Positions 1-6,435 of a DNA stretch of 7,221 nucleotides are shown piece by piece. A program made the translations under genes and the position numbers. Numbering within the stretch: the stretch's first letter is position 1; the number at the start of each line of letters is the position of its first letter. This DNA comes from B21-G16 sp003644825 [NCBI: Candidatus Zhuqueibacterota bacterium] (lineage in GTDB: Bacteria > SM23-31 > B21-G16): positions 1 through 7,221 of the forward strand of contig QNDJ01000068.1 of the NCBI GenBank assembly GCA_003644825.1, given 5' to 3'. The notes beneath the pieces are model-generated. The model searched no databases, was not told where the DNA came from, and saw only the letters and a list, made by a program, of their open reading frames with translations.

Positions 1-483
1 AAAGACACTTTCAGCTATTTTTTTCCTCCTGATCGAGAACCCCACGAACCAAACATAACAGCTCTTTTAGACCCTGAGAACGTCAAATGGAAACATCTAT
101 TATCACCAGGAATTAAAATACCAACAAAATGGGGTAAAGAAGAAATTGAGGAGCTTCAAATTGAAAGACAGGATATTTCAAGAAAAATGAACTCAGAGAT
201 TTCAAAACTTAAAAATAAAGGTGCTTCTGAGCAGGAACTGGAGAACATCCGACGAAAGTTTGGCGAAAAAATTAAAAAAATTAATGAAAAAATCAATCAG
301 GTCCGGGATAAGTACAGGTCAGAGCTGGAAGGCAAAATAGGTGTTTTCGAAGGTGCAGGTTATACATCAAAAGGAATTTACCGTTCAGAATTCAATATTG
401 GAATGTTCAATGGCAAAAAAAATTCATACGGTCCGGTAAGTGAAGAAGCTATTTTAAAAATAATCAATCATCTCAGCAATTAA
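1..483 (+). CDS. IgA-peptidase-like M64 family metallopeptidase, C-terminal part (5' end outside window)
   Basis: The frame is open from the first base and ends with TAA, so the visible 160 residues are a C-terminal fragment. The ATG at 187 is internal. Recognition rests on two stretches that I know from the M64 (IgA peptidase) family: EPHEPNITA at visible residues 13-21, of the kind that follows the zinc-binding HExxH...DEY region, and FEGAGYTSKGIYRSEFNIG at about 116-134, resembling the family's C-terminal FEGAGY...GLYRP segment. The zinc ligands themselves would lie upstream of the window. Between the two stretches (about residues 50-110) is a very Lys/Glu-rich helical segment likely to form a coiled coil. 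The family's members are usually exported peptidases, but no signal is visible here because the N-terminus is missing. The gene converges on the minus-strand cluster. The family assignment is fairly firm; substrate unknown. Confidence 0.78.
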   Translation, partial: KDTFSYFFPPDREPHEPNITALLDPENVKWKHLLSPGIKIPTKWGKEEIEELQIERQDISRKMNSEISKLKNKGASEQELENIRRKFGEKIKKINEKINQVRDKYRSELEGKIGVFEGAGYTSKGIYRSEFNIGMFNGKKNSYGPVSEEAILKIINHLSN

Positions 484-577
484 TCATAACTCTGATTTTA
501 ATATTTTGAACTCAATCTTTTTTTAATACCTACCATTGTCGGGGAAAATTTAATGTATTGTCTATTCTAACTGTATC

Positions 578-1687
578 TTATTTTATTAAAAATTTATATA
601 TTGTAGTTTGAGTATATTTTTCACCGGGTTTAAGAACTACAGAGGGAAAATCAGGCTTATTAGGAGAGTCCGGAAAGTGCTGGGTCTCCAGACAGAAACC
701 GTAACGAAATTTATAAACCTTACCACCTTTTCCTTTAATGCTTCCATCCAGAAAATTTCCTGTATAAAACTGAATACCAGGCTCAGTTGTATATACTTCC
801 ATAACACGTCCGGTTCTGGGCTCATATACTCTTGCTGCCAGAGATAATTCAGCATCTTTTTTATTCAGTACCCAGTTATGGTCGTAACCATTACCGAAAA
901 TCAATTGTTCATTTTTCTGATTGATTCGTGCACCTATTGCAGTTGGTTTTGTGAAATCAAAGGGGGTCCCTCGGACAGGTCTAAGTTCTCCTGTTGGTAT
1001 AAAATTTCTATTTATAGGGGTAAACCTATCAGCATTAATCATAAGGATGTGTCCTAAAATATCTCCCTCACCCTGTCCTGCGAGGTTAAAGTAAGAGTGA
1101 TTTGTCAGATTAACTATTGTTGTTTTGTCTGTTGTTGCAGAATAATCTATTTTCAATTCATTATCATCTGTTAGGGTATATACAACCGCAACTGACAGAT
1201 TGCCTGGATATCCTTCTTCACCGTCCTTACTCAGATATGTCAGTTTCAGACTTTTCCCATTCGGACCCTCGATTTTTTCAGCATTCCACTTAACTGCTCC
1301 AAAACCTTTTATTCCACCGTGAAGATGATTTTCACCGTTATTTTTTGCAAGTATATATTCCTCTCCATCCAGCGTAAATTTACCCTTTGCAATTCGATTC
1401 GCATAACGACCAACTATTACTCCAAAATAGGGGTTATTTTTAACATATTCTTCAACTGTATCATATCCTAAAACAATGTCTGCAAATTGACCATTTCTAT
1501 CAGGAACCATTAAAGACATTAAAATACCACCGTAGTTTGTAATCTTTGCTTCCAGACCATTGGCATTTTTCAGTGTATATATGTCATATTTCATTTTAGT
1601 TTCTCTCCCGCTTTTACACACATTTAAAAAAATTAACAAAATTCCAGAATAAAAGATAAACATCGACTTTTTTAAAAATTTCATCAT
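578..1687 (-). CDS. galM: Aldose 1-epimerase (galactose mutarotase), exported, probable lipoprotein
   Basis: Interconverts the alpha and beta anomers of aldoses such as galactose and glucose. The protein is 369 residues; the catalytic domain (about 33-369) has normal length for the GalM family. Visible family residues: R94 in GRYANRI, H123 in NHLHGG, H197 in LTNHSYFNL, D269 in GYDHNW, and E334 in CLETQHFPDSPN. By comparison with studied GalM enzymes, H197 and E334 would be the catalytic acid and base. The N-terminus has lysines at 3, 6 and 7, a hydrophobic stretch (8-23) and Cys24 followed by KSG, which suggests a lipoprotein. The residues before Cys24 (L-N-V) are not a standard lipobox. Two ATGs are adjacent: GGAG (1691-1694) lies 3 nt from the first and 6 nt from the second, so translation may really begin at 1684. 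The gene follows the ADP-ribosylglycohydrolase gene by 53 bp. An exported mutarotase suggests sugar handling in the periplasm or at the cell surface. Confidence 0.93.
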   Translation of the reverse strand: MMKFLKKSMFIFYSGILLIFLNVCKSGRETKMKYDIYTLKNANGLEAKITNYGGILMSLMVPDRNGQFADIVLGYDTVEEYVKNNPYFGVIVGRYANRIAKGKFTLDGEEYILAKNNGENHLHGGIKGFGAVKWNAEKIEGPNGKSLKLTYLSKDGEEGYPGNLSVAVVYTLTDDNELKIDYSATTDKTTIVNLTNHSYFNLAGQGEGDILGHILMINADRFTPINRNFIPTGELRPVRGTPFDFTKPTAIGARINQKNEQLIFGNGYDHNWVLNKKDAELSLAARVYEPRTGRVMEVYTTEPGIQFYTGNFLDGSIKGKGGKVYKFRYGFCLETQHFPDSPNKPDFPSVVLKPGEKYTQTTIYKFLIK

Positions 1688-1690
1688 AAA

Positions 1691-1694
1691 CTCC
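1691..1694 (-). promoter_or_regulatory. Ribosome binding site of galM
   Basis: Reads GGAG on the minus strand. It lies 3 nt before the ATG at 1687 and 6 nt before the ATG at 1684. The second spacing is nearer the usual range and favours the second start. Confidence 0.55.
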
Positions 1695-1700
1695 AGAATT

Positions 1701-1741
1701 AAAGTTAAATGTACATTATAAAAAGACCATTACTTAACTTT
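1701..1741. repeat. 8-bp inverted repeat between the ADP-ribosylglycohydrolase gene and galM
   Basis: Perfect arms AAAGTTAA (1701-1708) and TTAACTTT (1734-1741) enclose 25 bases. The distal arm touches the stop codon of the upstream gene and the proximal arm lies just before the galM ribosome binding site. The arms are A/T-rich, so an RNA stem would be weak. The repeat flanks the TATAAT box at 1715-1720, so a DNA-binding site is also possible. Chance occurrence in AT-rich DNA cannot be excluded. Confidence 0.35.
1715..1720 (-). promoter_or_regulatory. Candidate -10 box for galM
   Basis: A perfect TATAAT is read on the minus strand, 27 nt upstream of the ATG at 1687. No good -35 hexamer is seen at 16-18 nt spacing (the region reads about TAAAAG), so this is a weak promoter prediction. 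If real, it would start a leader of roughly 20 nt and let galM be expressed apart from the genes upstream. Confidence 0.3.
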
Positions 1742-2976
1742 TACCACTTACTTATTTCAAGTTTTTTTGGCGGAACAGGTTCCTGAACTGGAATATTTAA
1801 AATTTCTCTTCCGTTCTTTTTTATTATTTTACCTCCATTTTTCATAATAAGTTGTTTACCTATTTCTGCAGTAGTTTTTACAATTTCAATTCTTGGTATT
1901 CTCCCCGGATAAATCTCTTTCATTGATATATTATAAATAAAATCTTTCATTGGTGCCTTCCATTTTTTCGGGATTCCGGATGCACCGAGTGAGCAGCCGA
2001 GTATCCCTGCAGCATTCGATGGGTTGCAATCGCTATCCTGCCCACATCTCATTGCGATATTTATTGTTTTTTCAAAGTCACCTTCCCCGTATAAAAGACC
2101 CATTACAATATAAGCGCCATTCATTTTTGCATCAATATTAAAAGGTTTACCTTTTCCATCGGGGCAGGAATCAGTATTACCCCATTTTTTCTGAAGTTCG
2201 TTCCAGGTGTATGTCCAGTCTGAATACTGTTTATGCCAGTCCATTACGTCTCTTATGACTTTTGCATATCTGCTTTCCTTGGGGATACACCTGAGTCCCC
2301 AACTTACTATTTTTTGAACATCTGTTTCAAAAAAAGCTATGGTATACATTCCTGCAACGAACATTCCACCATAAACTCCATCCCCATAATTCATTATATG
2401 ACCAACTTTATCACACCAACGATTACTCTCCTGAGGGAGTCCCGGTGATATAATTCCAAAAAGGTCTGATTCAATCTGGAAATCTATATCATCAGCATGA
2501 CGATTATATTTAGGGTTTCCAGATTCTGGCGGCCAGATACCTTTCATAAAGTTTGTATGGGCTGCTTTATTGGCATGCCATACACGATTGTAATCCATCC
2601 TTTTTAACCACTCTTCAGCTATTTGCCTTGCAGTAACATTTATCCCATAATTCTTGATACAGTGTAGAAATAATAGTTCAATATAAACATCATCCTGGTC
2701 TGGAGCCCCATCAGGGGTATACCTTTTGTAGTTCTGCCTTTTATTTCCTTTTCCAGTATGTTTGTAATAGTAATCAAGGTTAAAGGGAACGATTTTACCC
2801 TGATATCTGAATTCTGTTGGTTCACCAAAAGTTACACCAATCATCTGTCCTAACCAGGCTCCATCAACCTTATCAAGGTAATCTTCATAGGAAATCTGAC
2901 GATATTCAACTTCTCTCGAACATAAAACTGTAAATAAACACATTATAATAAAGAATGAGGAAAAGCTTCTATTCAT
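1741..2976 (-). CDS. Secreted ADP-ribosylglycohydrolase-family (DraG/ARH-like) protein
   Basis: The 411-residue protein belongs to the DraG/ARH fold family, whose studied members remove ADP-ribose from proteins using two magnesium ions. Visible motifs: VDGAWLGQMIGVTFGEPTE (37-55), matching the family's first glycine-rich helix with its acidic ligand; PDQDDVYIEL (92-101), where the acidic pair is D95 and D96; FQIESDLFGIISPGLP (166-181); and CGQDSDCNPSNAAGILG (311-327), with D314 and D316. The metal-binding acids are kept, but the threonines usual beside them (T-D-D and D-T-D-T) are replaced by Q94, S315 and C317. A hydrophobic N-terminus ending at Cys19-Ser-Arg indicates export and possibly lipid attachment, though the preceding T-V-L is not a normal lipobox. 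A divergent exported member next to an epimerase suggests a glycoside or nucleoside-like substrate rather than cytosolic ADP-ribosyl protein; this is inference. A weak GGTG site (2984-2987) lies 7 nt before the ATG. Confidence 0.85.
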   Translation of the reverse strand: MNRSFSSFFIIMCLFTVLCSREVEYRQISYEDYLDKVDGAWLGQMIGVTFGEPTEFRYQGKIVPFNLDYYYKHTGKGNKRQNYKRYTPDGAPDQDDVYIELLFLHCIKNYGINVTARQIAEEWLKRMDYNRVWHANKAAHTNFMKGIWPPESGNPKYNRHADDIDFQIESDLFGIISPGLPQESNRWCDKVGHIMNYGDGVYGGMFVAGMYTIAFFETDVQKIVSWGLRCIPKESRYAKVIRDVMDWHKQYSDWTYTWNELQKKWGNTDSCPDGKGKPFNIDAKMNGAYIVMGLLYGEGDFEKTINIAMRCGQDSDCNPSNAAGILGCSLGASGIPKKWKAPMKDFIYNISMKEIYPGRIPRIEIVKTTAEIGKQLIMKNGGKIIKKNGREILNIPVQEPVPPKKLEISKW

Positions 2977-3002
2977 TATTTTACACCAATAAAAATTTTT
3001 GC

Positions 3003-3028
3003 AGGTTAGCCAGTTCTACACAGAACCT
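3003..3028. repeat. Overlapping short inverted repeats just after the hdrB stop
   Basis: GTTCT (3013-3017) and AGAAC (3022-3026) form a perfect 5-bp stem with a 4-base loop. AGGTT (3003-3007) and AACCT (3024-3028) form a second 5-bp pair that shares bases with the first, so the two stems exclude each other. In the direction of transcription the second arm is followed by GC and then AAAAATTTTT, which is not a clean U-tract. This may be a weak terminator or mRNA-end structure separating the hdr genes from the secreted pair, or it may be chance. Confidence 0.3.
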
Positions 3029-3029
3029 T

Positions 3030-3905
3030 TTAAACCTTAACATCCTCTTTAAATAAATAGTCAGCCTTAACCTTATGACGATGAAGACCCATTTCTTCTG
3101 GTTTAAACCCCTGGGCTATACCTAAAAGCTGGAAGTAATAAATAATCGGTATATTAAACTTTTTGTTAAATTTTCTACCCACTCTAATCTGTCCAATATC
3201 GTATTCATCAAAGCAGGTCGGGCATATTAGCCCCATACAATCTGCTTTAATCTTTTCTATTGATGATAAAACATCATAAACCATTTTAGGCGGTATTTCC
3301 TCGGACATACATGCTTTTCCACAGCATAAAAGCCTCTCCTCATGCTCCAGTGGGGTTGCACCAATAGCCGAAACAAGGTCTTCAAGAATGGTAGGATGAT
3401 CAGGGTCATCAACCTGCATTATTCTGCTTGGTTTGAGTAAATGACACCCATAATGGATTGCAACTTTCAGGTCTTCCAGAGGATTTATAACAGATTCTTT
3501 AACTTTATCGATACCAATATCGTCTCTAATTACTGTTACAATATGCCTTACGGAAATACTTCCCTCAAATTTTTTGTTGATTTTGCTCAGTCTTTTATTA
3601 ATCTCATTTCTTACATCAGGATTTTCTTTTAAAATATGATTTGCTTCGGAAAGAGTTGCCGTGCAACCACTACACATAGTAATTATATCATAACCTGCTT
3701 CTTCAGCGAGACAGATATTTCTCCCTGCGATGGTAAGCCACTCAATTTTATCTTCTGCTTTAAAGTAAATAGGATCAGGGCAACAGGTAAAACCTTTAAC
3801 ATCTACAAGTTCTACTCCGATATTTGGCATAGTCTTTCTTACAGAAGCCTCAAATTGCGGGTATTTCATAGAAATCATACACCCGAAGAAAGGTATGTAT
3901 TTCAT
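3030..3905 (-). CDS. hdrB: HdrB-like heterodisulfide reductase subunit B (two CCG domains)
   Basis: The 291-residue protein is the usual length for HdrB. It has both cysteine-rich CCG motifs: C9-x31-C41C42-x35-C78-x2-C81, and C154-x39-C194C195-x32-C228-x2-C231. In methanogen HdrB these motifs hold two unusual noncubane [4Fe-4S] clusters that split the CoM-S-S-CoB disulfide. In bacteria the disulfide or other acceptor of such proteins is mostly unknown. All ten motif cysteines are present, so it should be able to bind both clusters. No signal peptide or membrane segment is seen, so it is cytoplasmic. GAGGG at 3913-3917 is 7 nt before the ATG. It lies 24 bp after hdrC, its expected partner. No HdrA is visible in the window, so the electron donor is not known from this sequence. 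Confidence 0.93.
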   Translation of the reverse strand: MKYIPFFGCMISMKYPQFEASVRKTMPNIGVELVDVKGFTCCPDPIYFKAEDKIEWLTIAGRNICLAEEAGYDIITMCSGCTATLSEANHILKENPDVRNEINKRLSKINKKFEGSISVRHIVTVIRDDIGIDKVKESVINPLEDLKVAIHYGCHLLKPSRIMQVDDPDHPTILEDLVSAIGATPLEHEERLLCCGKACMSEEIPPKMVYDVLSSIEKIKADCMGLICPTCFDEYDIGQIRVGRKFNKKFNIPIIYYFQLLGIAQGFKPEEMGLHRHKVKADYLFKEDVKV

Positions 3906-3929
3906 TTTATTTCCCTCTATTTTTAGATT

Positions 3930-4400
3930 TTATAATCCTTTTGTTATTATCTCTATTTCTTTAACAGCATCAGAGATTGGTTCGATTTTACCCAATCCGA
4001 GTTCCTGTCGTCTTTTATCTACAAGGGGAGTATAAGTAACAGTTCTACCCGTTTTTCTAACACTTTCAACAATTTTACTAATTTCTACAGGATTTTTTTC
4101 CTGGTCAACAGTTATATTTTTTAATGCTATTATTACTTCGATGGGTCTCACATCCTGGGGACACCTTTCAAAACAGGTATAACAATTTGTGCATAACCAT
4201 ATTGGAGAATCATCAGCAATCAGTTCATCTTCCATACCGAATAGAGCCTTAAGGAGTATAACTCTCGGGTTGAATTCTTCACTATATTTTGCTGCAGGGC
4301 AATCACCAACACATGCACCACACTGATAGCAGTAGTTCAGTCGATCCCCATCAAGCATTGCATCAAGCTTATTTCTGAAATCAAAGTTTAATTTTGTCAT
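3930..4400 (-). CDS. hdrC: HdrC-like heterodisulfide reductase subunit C (2x[4Fe-4S])
   Basis: This 156-residue soluble protein has two ferredoxin-type cluster motifs: C24-x2-C27-x2-C30-x3-C34-P and C70-x2-C73-x2-C76-x3-C80-P. Their spacing (YCYQCGACVGDCPA and LCTNCYTCFERCP) is typical of HdrC, which passes electrons to HdrB. There are no membrane helices, which separates it from DsrK, HdrD and QmoC-type fusions. Its likely ribosome binding site AAGGG (4410-4414) overlaps the TAA stop of the zinc-ribbon gene and sits 9 nt before the ATG, so the two genes are probably translated together. The charged C-terminal tail (about 100-156) has no motif that I recognise. Confidence 0.93.
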   Translation of the reverse strand: MTKLNFDFRNKLDAMLDGDRLNYCYQCGACVGDCPAAKYSEEFNPRVILLKALFGMEDELIADDSPIWLCTNCYTCFERCPQDVRPIEVIIALKNITVDQEKNPVEISKIVESVRKTGRTVTYTPLVDKRRQELGLGKIEPISDAVKEIEIITKGL

Positions 4401-4412
4401 TTGTCTTTACCC

Positions 4413-4556
4413 TTATTTTTGTTTATCAGGGAGAGGCCTTACACTATTACTTTTACATTTAGGACAGGCTCTCTCTTTCGGTCCTTCACTTTTATCATAT
4501 AGTTCTGAGTATTCGTATCCACACCTCAAACATTTTAATTTGATTTCTTCAGCCAT
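4413..4556 (-). CDS. Small zinc-ribbon protein, 47 residues
   Basis: This short frame begins with ATG at 4556 and ends with TAA at 4413-4415, giving 47 residues. It carries two CxxC knuckles, C9-LR-C12 and C31-PK-C34, 18 residues apart, in KLKCLRCGYEYSE and ERACPKCKSNSV. This is a rubredoxin- or FmdB-like zinc-ribbon pattern; the rest is charged and hydrophilic. It has the strongest ribosome binding site in the window (AAGGAGGAG, 4565-4573) and tight spacing on both sides (28 bp after the nucleotidyltransferase frame, 12 bp before hdrC), all supporting a real gene. It may bind zinc as a small protein-protein adaptor, or iron as a rubredoxin-like electron carrier. The nearby hdr genes make a redox or assembly role reasonable but unproven. 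Confidence 0.85.
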   Translation of the reverse strand: MAEEIKLKCLRCGYEYSELYDKSEGPKERACPKCKSNSVRPLPDKQK

Positions 4557-4564
4557 AGATTTAT

Positions 4565-4573
4565 CTCCTCCTT
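4565..4573 (-). promoter_or_regulatory. Strong ribosome binding site of the zinc-ribbon gene
   Basis: Reads AAGGAGGAG on the minus strand, 8 nt before the ATG at 4556. It is the best Shine-Dalgarno match in the window, and it decides both that the 47-residue frame is a gene and where it starts. Confidence 0.8.
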
Positions 4574-4584
4574 ATATAAAAAGT

Positions 4585-6420
4585 TTAACAGATTAGAGCT
4601 TTTTTCGTTTCAGAAATAATTGAATTAACCTCCTGCGTACATCTATAGTAATCCTCGAGCAGTTTTTTTATTTCTCCATTACCATTACTGTTTTTATAGC
4701 CCAGAATTTTTGCTGTATTTTCAAGATAATCAATATGAAGAGTATCCTCAGCCGATGAGGTCAATCTATAAACATCTCTTATTGATTTTAGAAAATCTAA
4801 AGCCTTTTCTAATTTTCTGATGTTCTCGGAATTTTTTGAATCAAGAGAAGCAATTTTCTCAATTAATTTATAAGATATAGGCTCTCTTATTTTGTAAATA
4901 GCTTTATAAATTAAAAATATAGATTCAATATCCCTTAAACCACCTATTCCTTCTTTAATATTCGGACTATCACTTTCAACATTTCTTCTATCTCTGTGCC
5001 GTGATTCAATTTCATTTAGCATATCTCTTGCATATTCATCACATTTATTAAATATATGAGGTGTTATGATTTTGTCAACAAATTCTTTTTCAAATTTTTT
5101 ACTTCCCACAACCAATCTTGACCCGAGAATCTGAGATTTATCAATAAATATATCAGAATCACCCCTGGAGAAAAGTTCATCAAGCTGATCTATTAGAGTA
5201 ACATAATTTCCAAAGTGGTCAGAAAACCTGTAATGAGGCAGTGTTCCTCTTTTAATTATTTCAGTATTCATTCTCGTAATAATTTTATTTGTATATCTAA
5301 TTATTTCTTCATCATTAGAGTTAAGAACTGCCACAAGGTCATAATCATCATCAAAAGCCTGCTCTCTAGCATGACCACCTGTAGTGAATATCGCAAAAAG
5401 GTCTTTTGTATCGACATTATACCCAATTTCCTGGTCAATTTCGGTTTTACATATCTCAAACAGGGTTTGAATGTAATTATCACAGAACTCAGTGAAGTTC
5501 ACATTTGTTTCTCTAATTGAAGCACCCTGGAGCGTCTCAAGACCTACTCTCAGAAATTCAATATCGTAATAATCACCAATCTTCTCTTTTTTTTCCTTTA
5601 TTGAAGGTAAATTTTCAACCTTCGCAAAAATACCTTTAGATATCTGGTTTAATTTTTTAGTATCATCAAGATATTCAATAAATTCAGGATATTTATTAAT
5701 TATCCTTATAAAAAACCTTTTAAAATACTGGCTTGAGTTGAAATGAAGTTCACATAAATTGAGTAATCTTTTTCTAAGAATATCAATTTCTTTTTCCCAG
5801 ATATCTCCCCTAAGTAGTGAAACAAACATATTCTGTCTGTTTTCTGGTATTATCATAAGATAGTTGTTAATAAGTTTAGGATAATGATTAAATACCCTTG
5901 CAATCCGCGGTTTAACATCCCAGATTCTATTCATTTCCTTTAGAAATGCATCATTAAGCAAATTAAAAAAATCTTTATTTTTTGTTCTATTCTGAAACTT
6001 CGATATCATAACAAGCAGAGATATCATTGCATAAAAAGTAGTGCCACCCCATTCAGCATAAAGGTCTATCAATTCTTTTCTTCTTTCGGGCGGTATTTTA
6101 TAAAAATCATTAATAAACTCAATTAGAAACATACCATTATTTGCTTCCATATCCTCGAGGAAATCATCCCAGAATCTTGTTCCTCTAAAAAATCTCAGAT
6201 TTATAATGAACTCTTCCGCAAGGTTTGTTTTCCTTCGTAGTTCTCTAATTTTTATTAGTTCATCCCCTGTTAATCTGGCAAAAACACTATTTGTTTTCAA
6301 ATGGGTTGTAATATCCTGAAAAAAACCATTAACAATTTCCTTTATTAATTTTATATATTCATAATAATGAATAAGAAGGTGGTCAAATGCTTTAATAACA
6401 CCAAAATCTTCATAACCCAT
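4585..6420 (-). CDS. GlnE/GlnD-like protein nucleotidyltransferase, downstream segment with the intact catalytic module
   Basis: The frame codes 611 residues. Residues 1-40 (MGYEDFGVIKAF...HYYEYIKLIKEI) match the end of a GlnE/GlnD helical domain whose beginning is encoded upstream of the TAG, so this ATG is probably an internal methionine. Residues 40-300 are helical and charged with no motif I recognise. Residues 305-460 form a nucleotidyltransferase domain: GGHAR at 348-352 and DYD at 359-361, the metal-binding pair of this superfamily. Residues 487-600 form the GlnD_UR_UTase-type helical domain: NIKEGIGGLRDIE (487-499), AED (557-559), LGY (573-575) and DYY (590-592). GlnD's HD and ACT domains are absent; the protein stops soon after the helical domain, as GlnE does. 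Likely role: transfers UMP or AMP to a regulatory protein or enzyme such as PII or glutamine synthetase. The target is not shown. Upstream of this ATG there is only a weak AGG at 14 nt. Confidence 0.75.
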   Translation of the reverse strand: MGYEDFGVIKAFDHLLIHYYEYIKLIKEIVNGFFQDITTHLKTNSVFARLTGDELIKIRELRRKTNLAEEFIINLRFFRGTRFWDDFLEDMEANNGMFLIEFINDFYKIPPERRKELIDLYAEWGGTTFYAMISLLVMISKFQNRTKNKDFFNLLNDAFLKEMNRIWDVKPRIARVFNHYPKLINNYLMIIPENRQNMFVSLLRGDIWEKEIDILRKRLLNLCELHFNSSQYFKRFFIRIINKYPEFIEYLDDTKKLNQISKGIFAKVENLPSIKEKKEKIGDYYDIEFLRVGLETLQGASIRETNVNFTEFCDNYIQTLFEICKTEIDQEIGYNVDTKDLFAIFTTGGHAREQAFDDDYDLVAVLNSNDEEIIRYTNKIITRMNTEIIKRGTLPHYRFSDHFGNYVTLIDQLDELFSRGDSDIFIDKSQILGSRLVVGSKKFEKEFVDKIITPHIFNKCDEYARDMLNEIESRHRDRRNVESDSPNIKEGIGGLRDIESIFLIYKAIYKIREPISYKLIEKIASLDSKNSENIRKLEKALDFLKSIRDVYRLTSSAEDTLHIDYLENTAKILGYKNSNGNGEIKKLLEDYYRCTQEVNSIISETKKALIC

Positions 6421-6435
6421 AGTTTTTGCTACAAC

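Noticed and set aside
187-483. A separate 98-residue gene starting at ATG 187
   Set aside because: The frame is open back to base 1 and the upstream residues (EPHEPNITA) belong to the same M64 peptidase, so this ATG is internal.
484-577. Possible bidirectional terminator in the convergent gap, with a run of seven T at 518-524
   Set aside because: I found no convincing stem before the T-run on the plus strand, and no stem plus U-tract on the minus strand.
608-847. Plus-strand frames inside galM and the other minus-strand genes (also 1950-2141, 2233-2448, 3441-3632, 3636-3926, 5215-5520, 6569-6766, 6983-7174)
   Set aside because: They lie opposite well-supported conserved genes, show no recognisable motifs and have no clear ribosome binding sites, so they are antisense shadows.
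637-855. Minus-strand alternate-frame ORFs (also 2640-2828 and 5301-5483)
   Set aside because: They overlap the catalytic regions of galM, the ADP-ribosylglycohydrolase gene and the nucleotidyltransferase in another frame and have no independent support.
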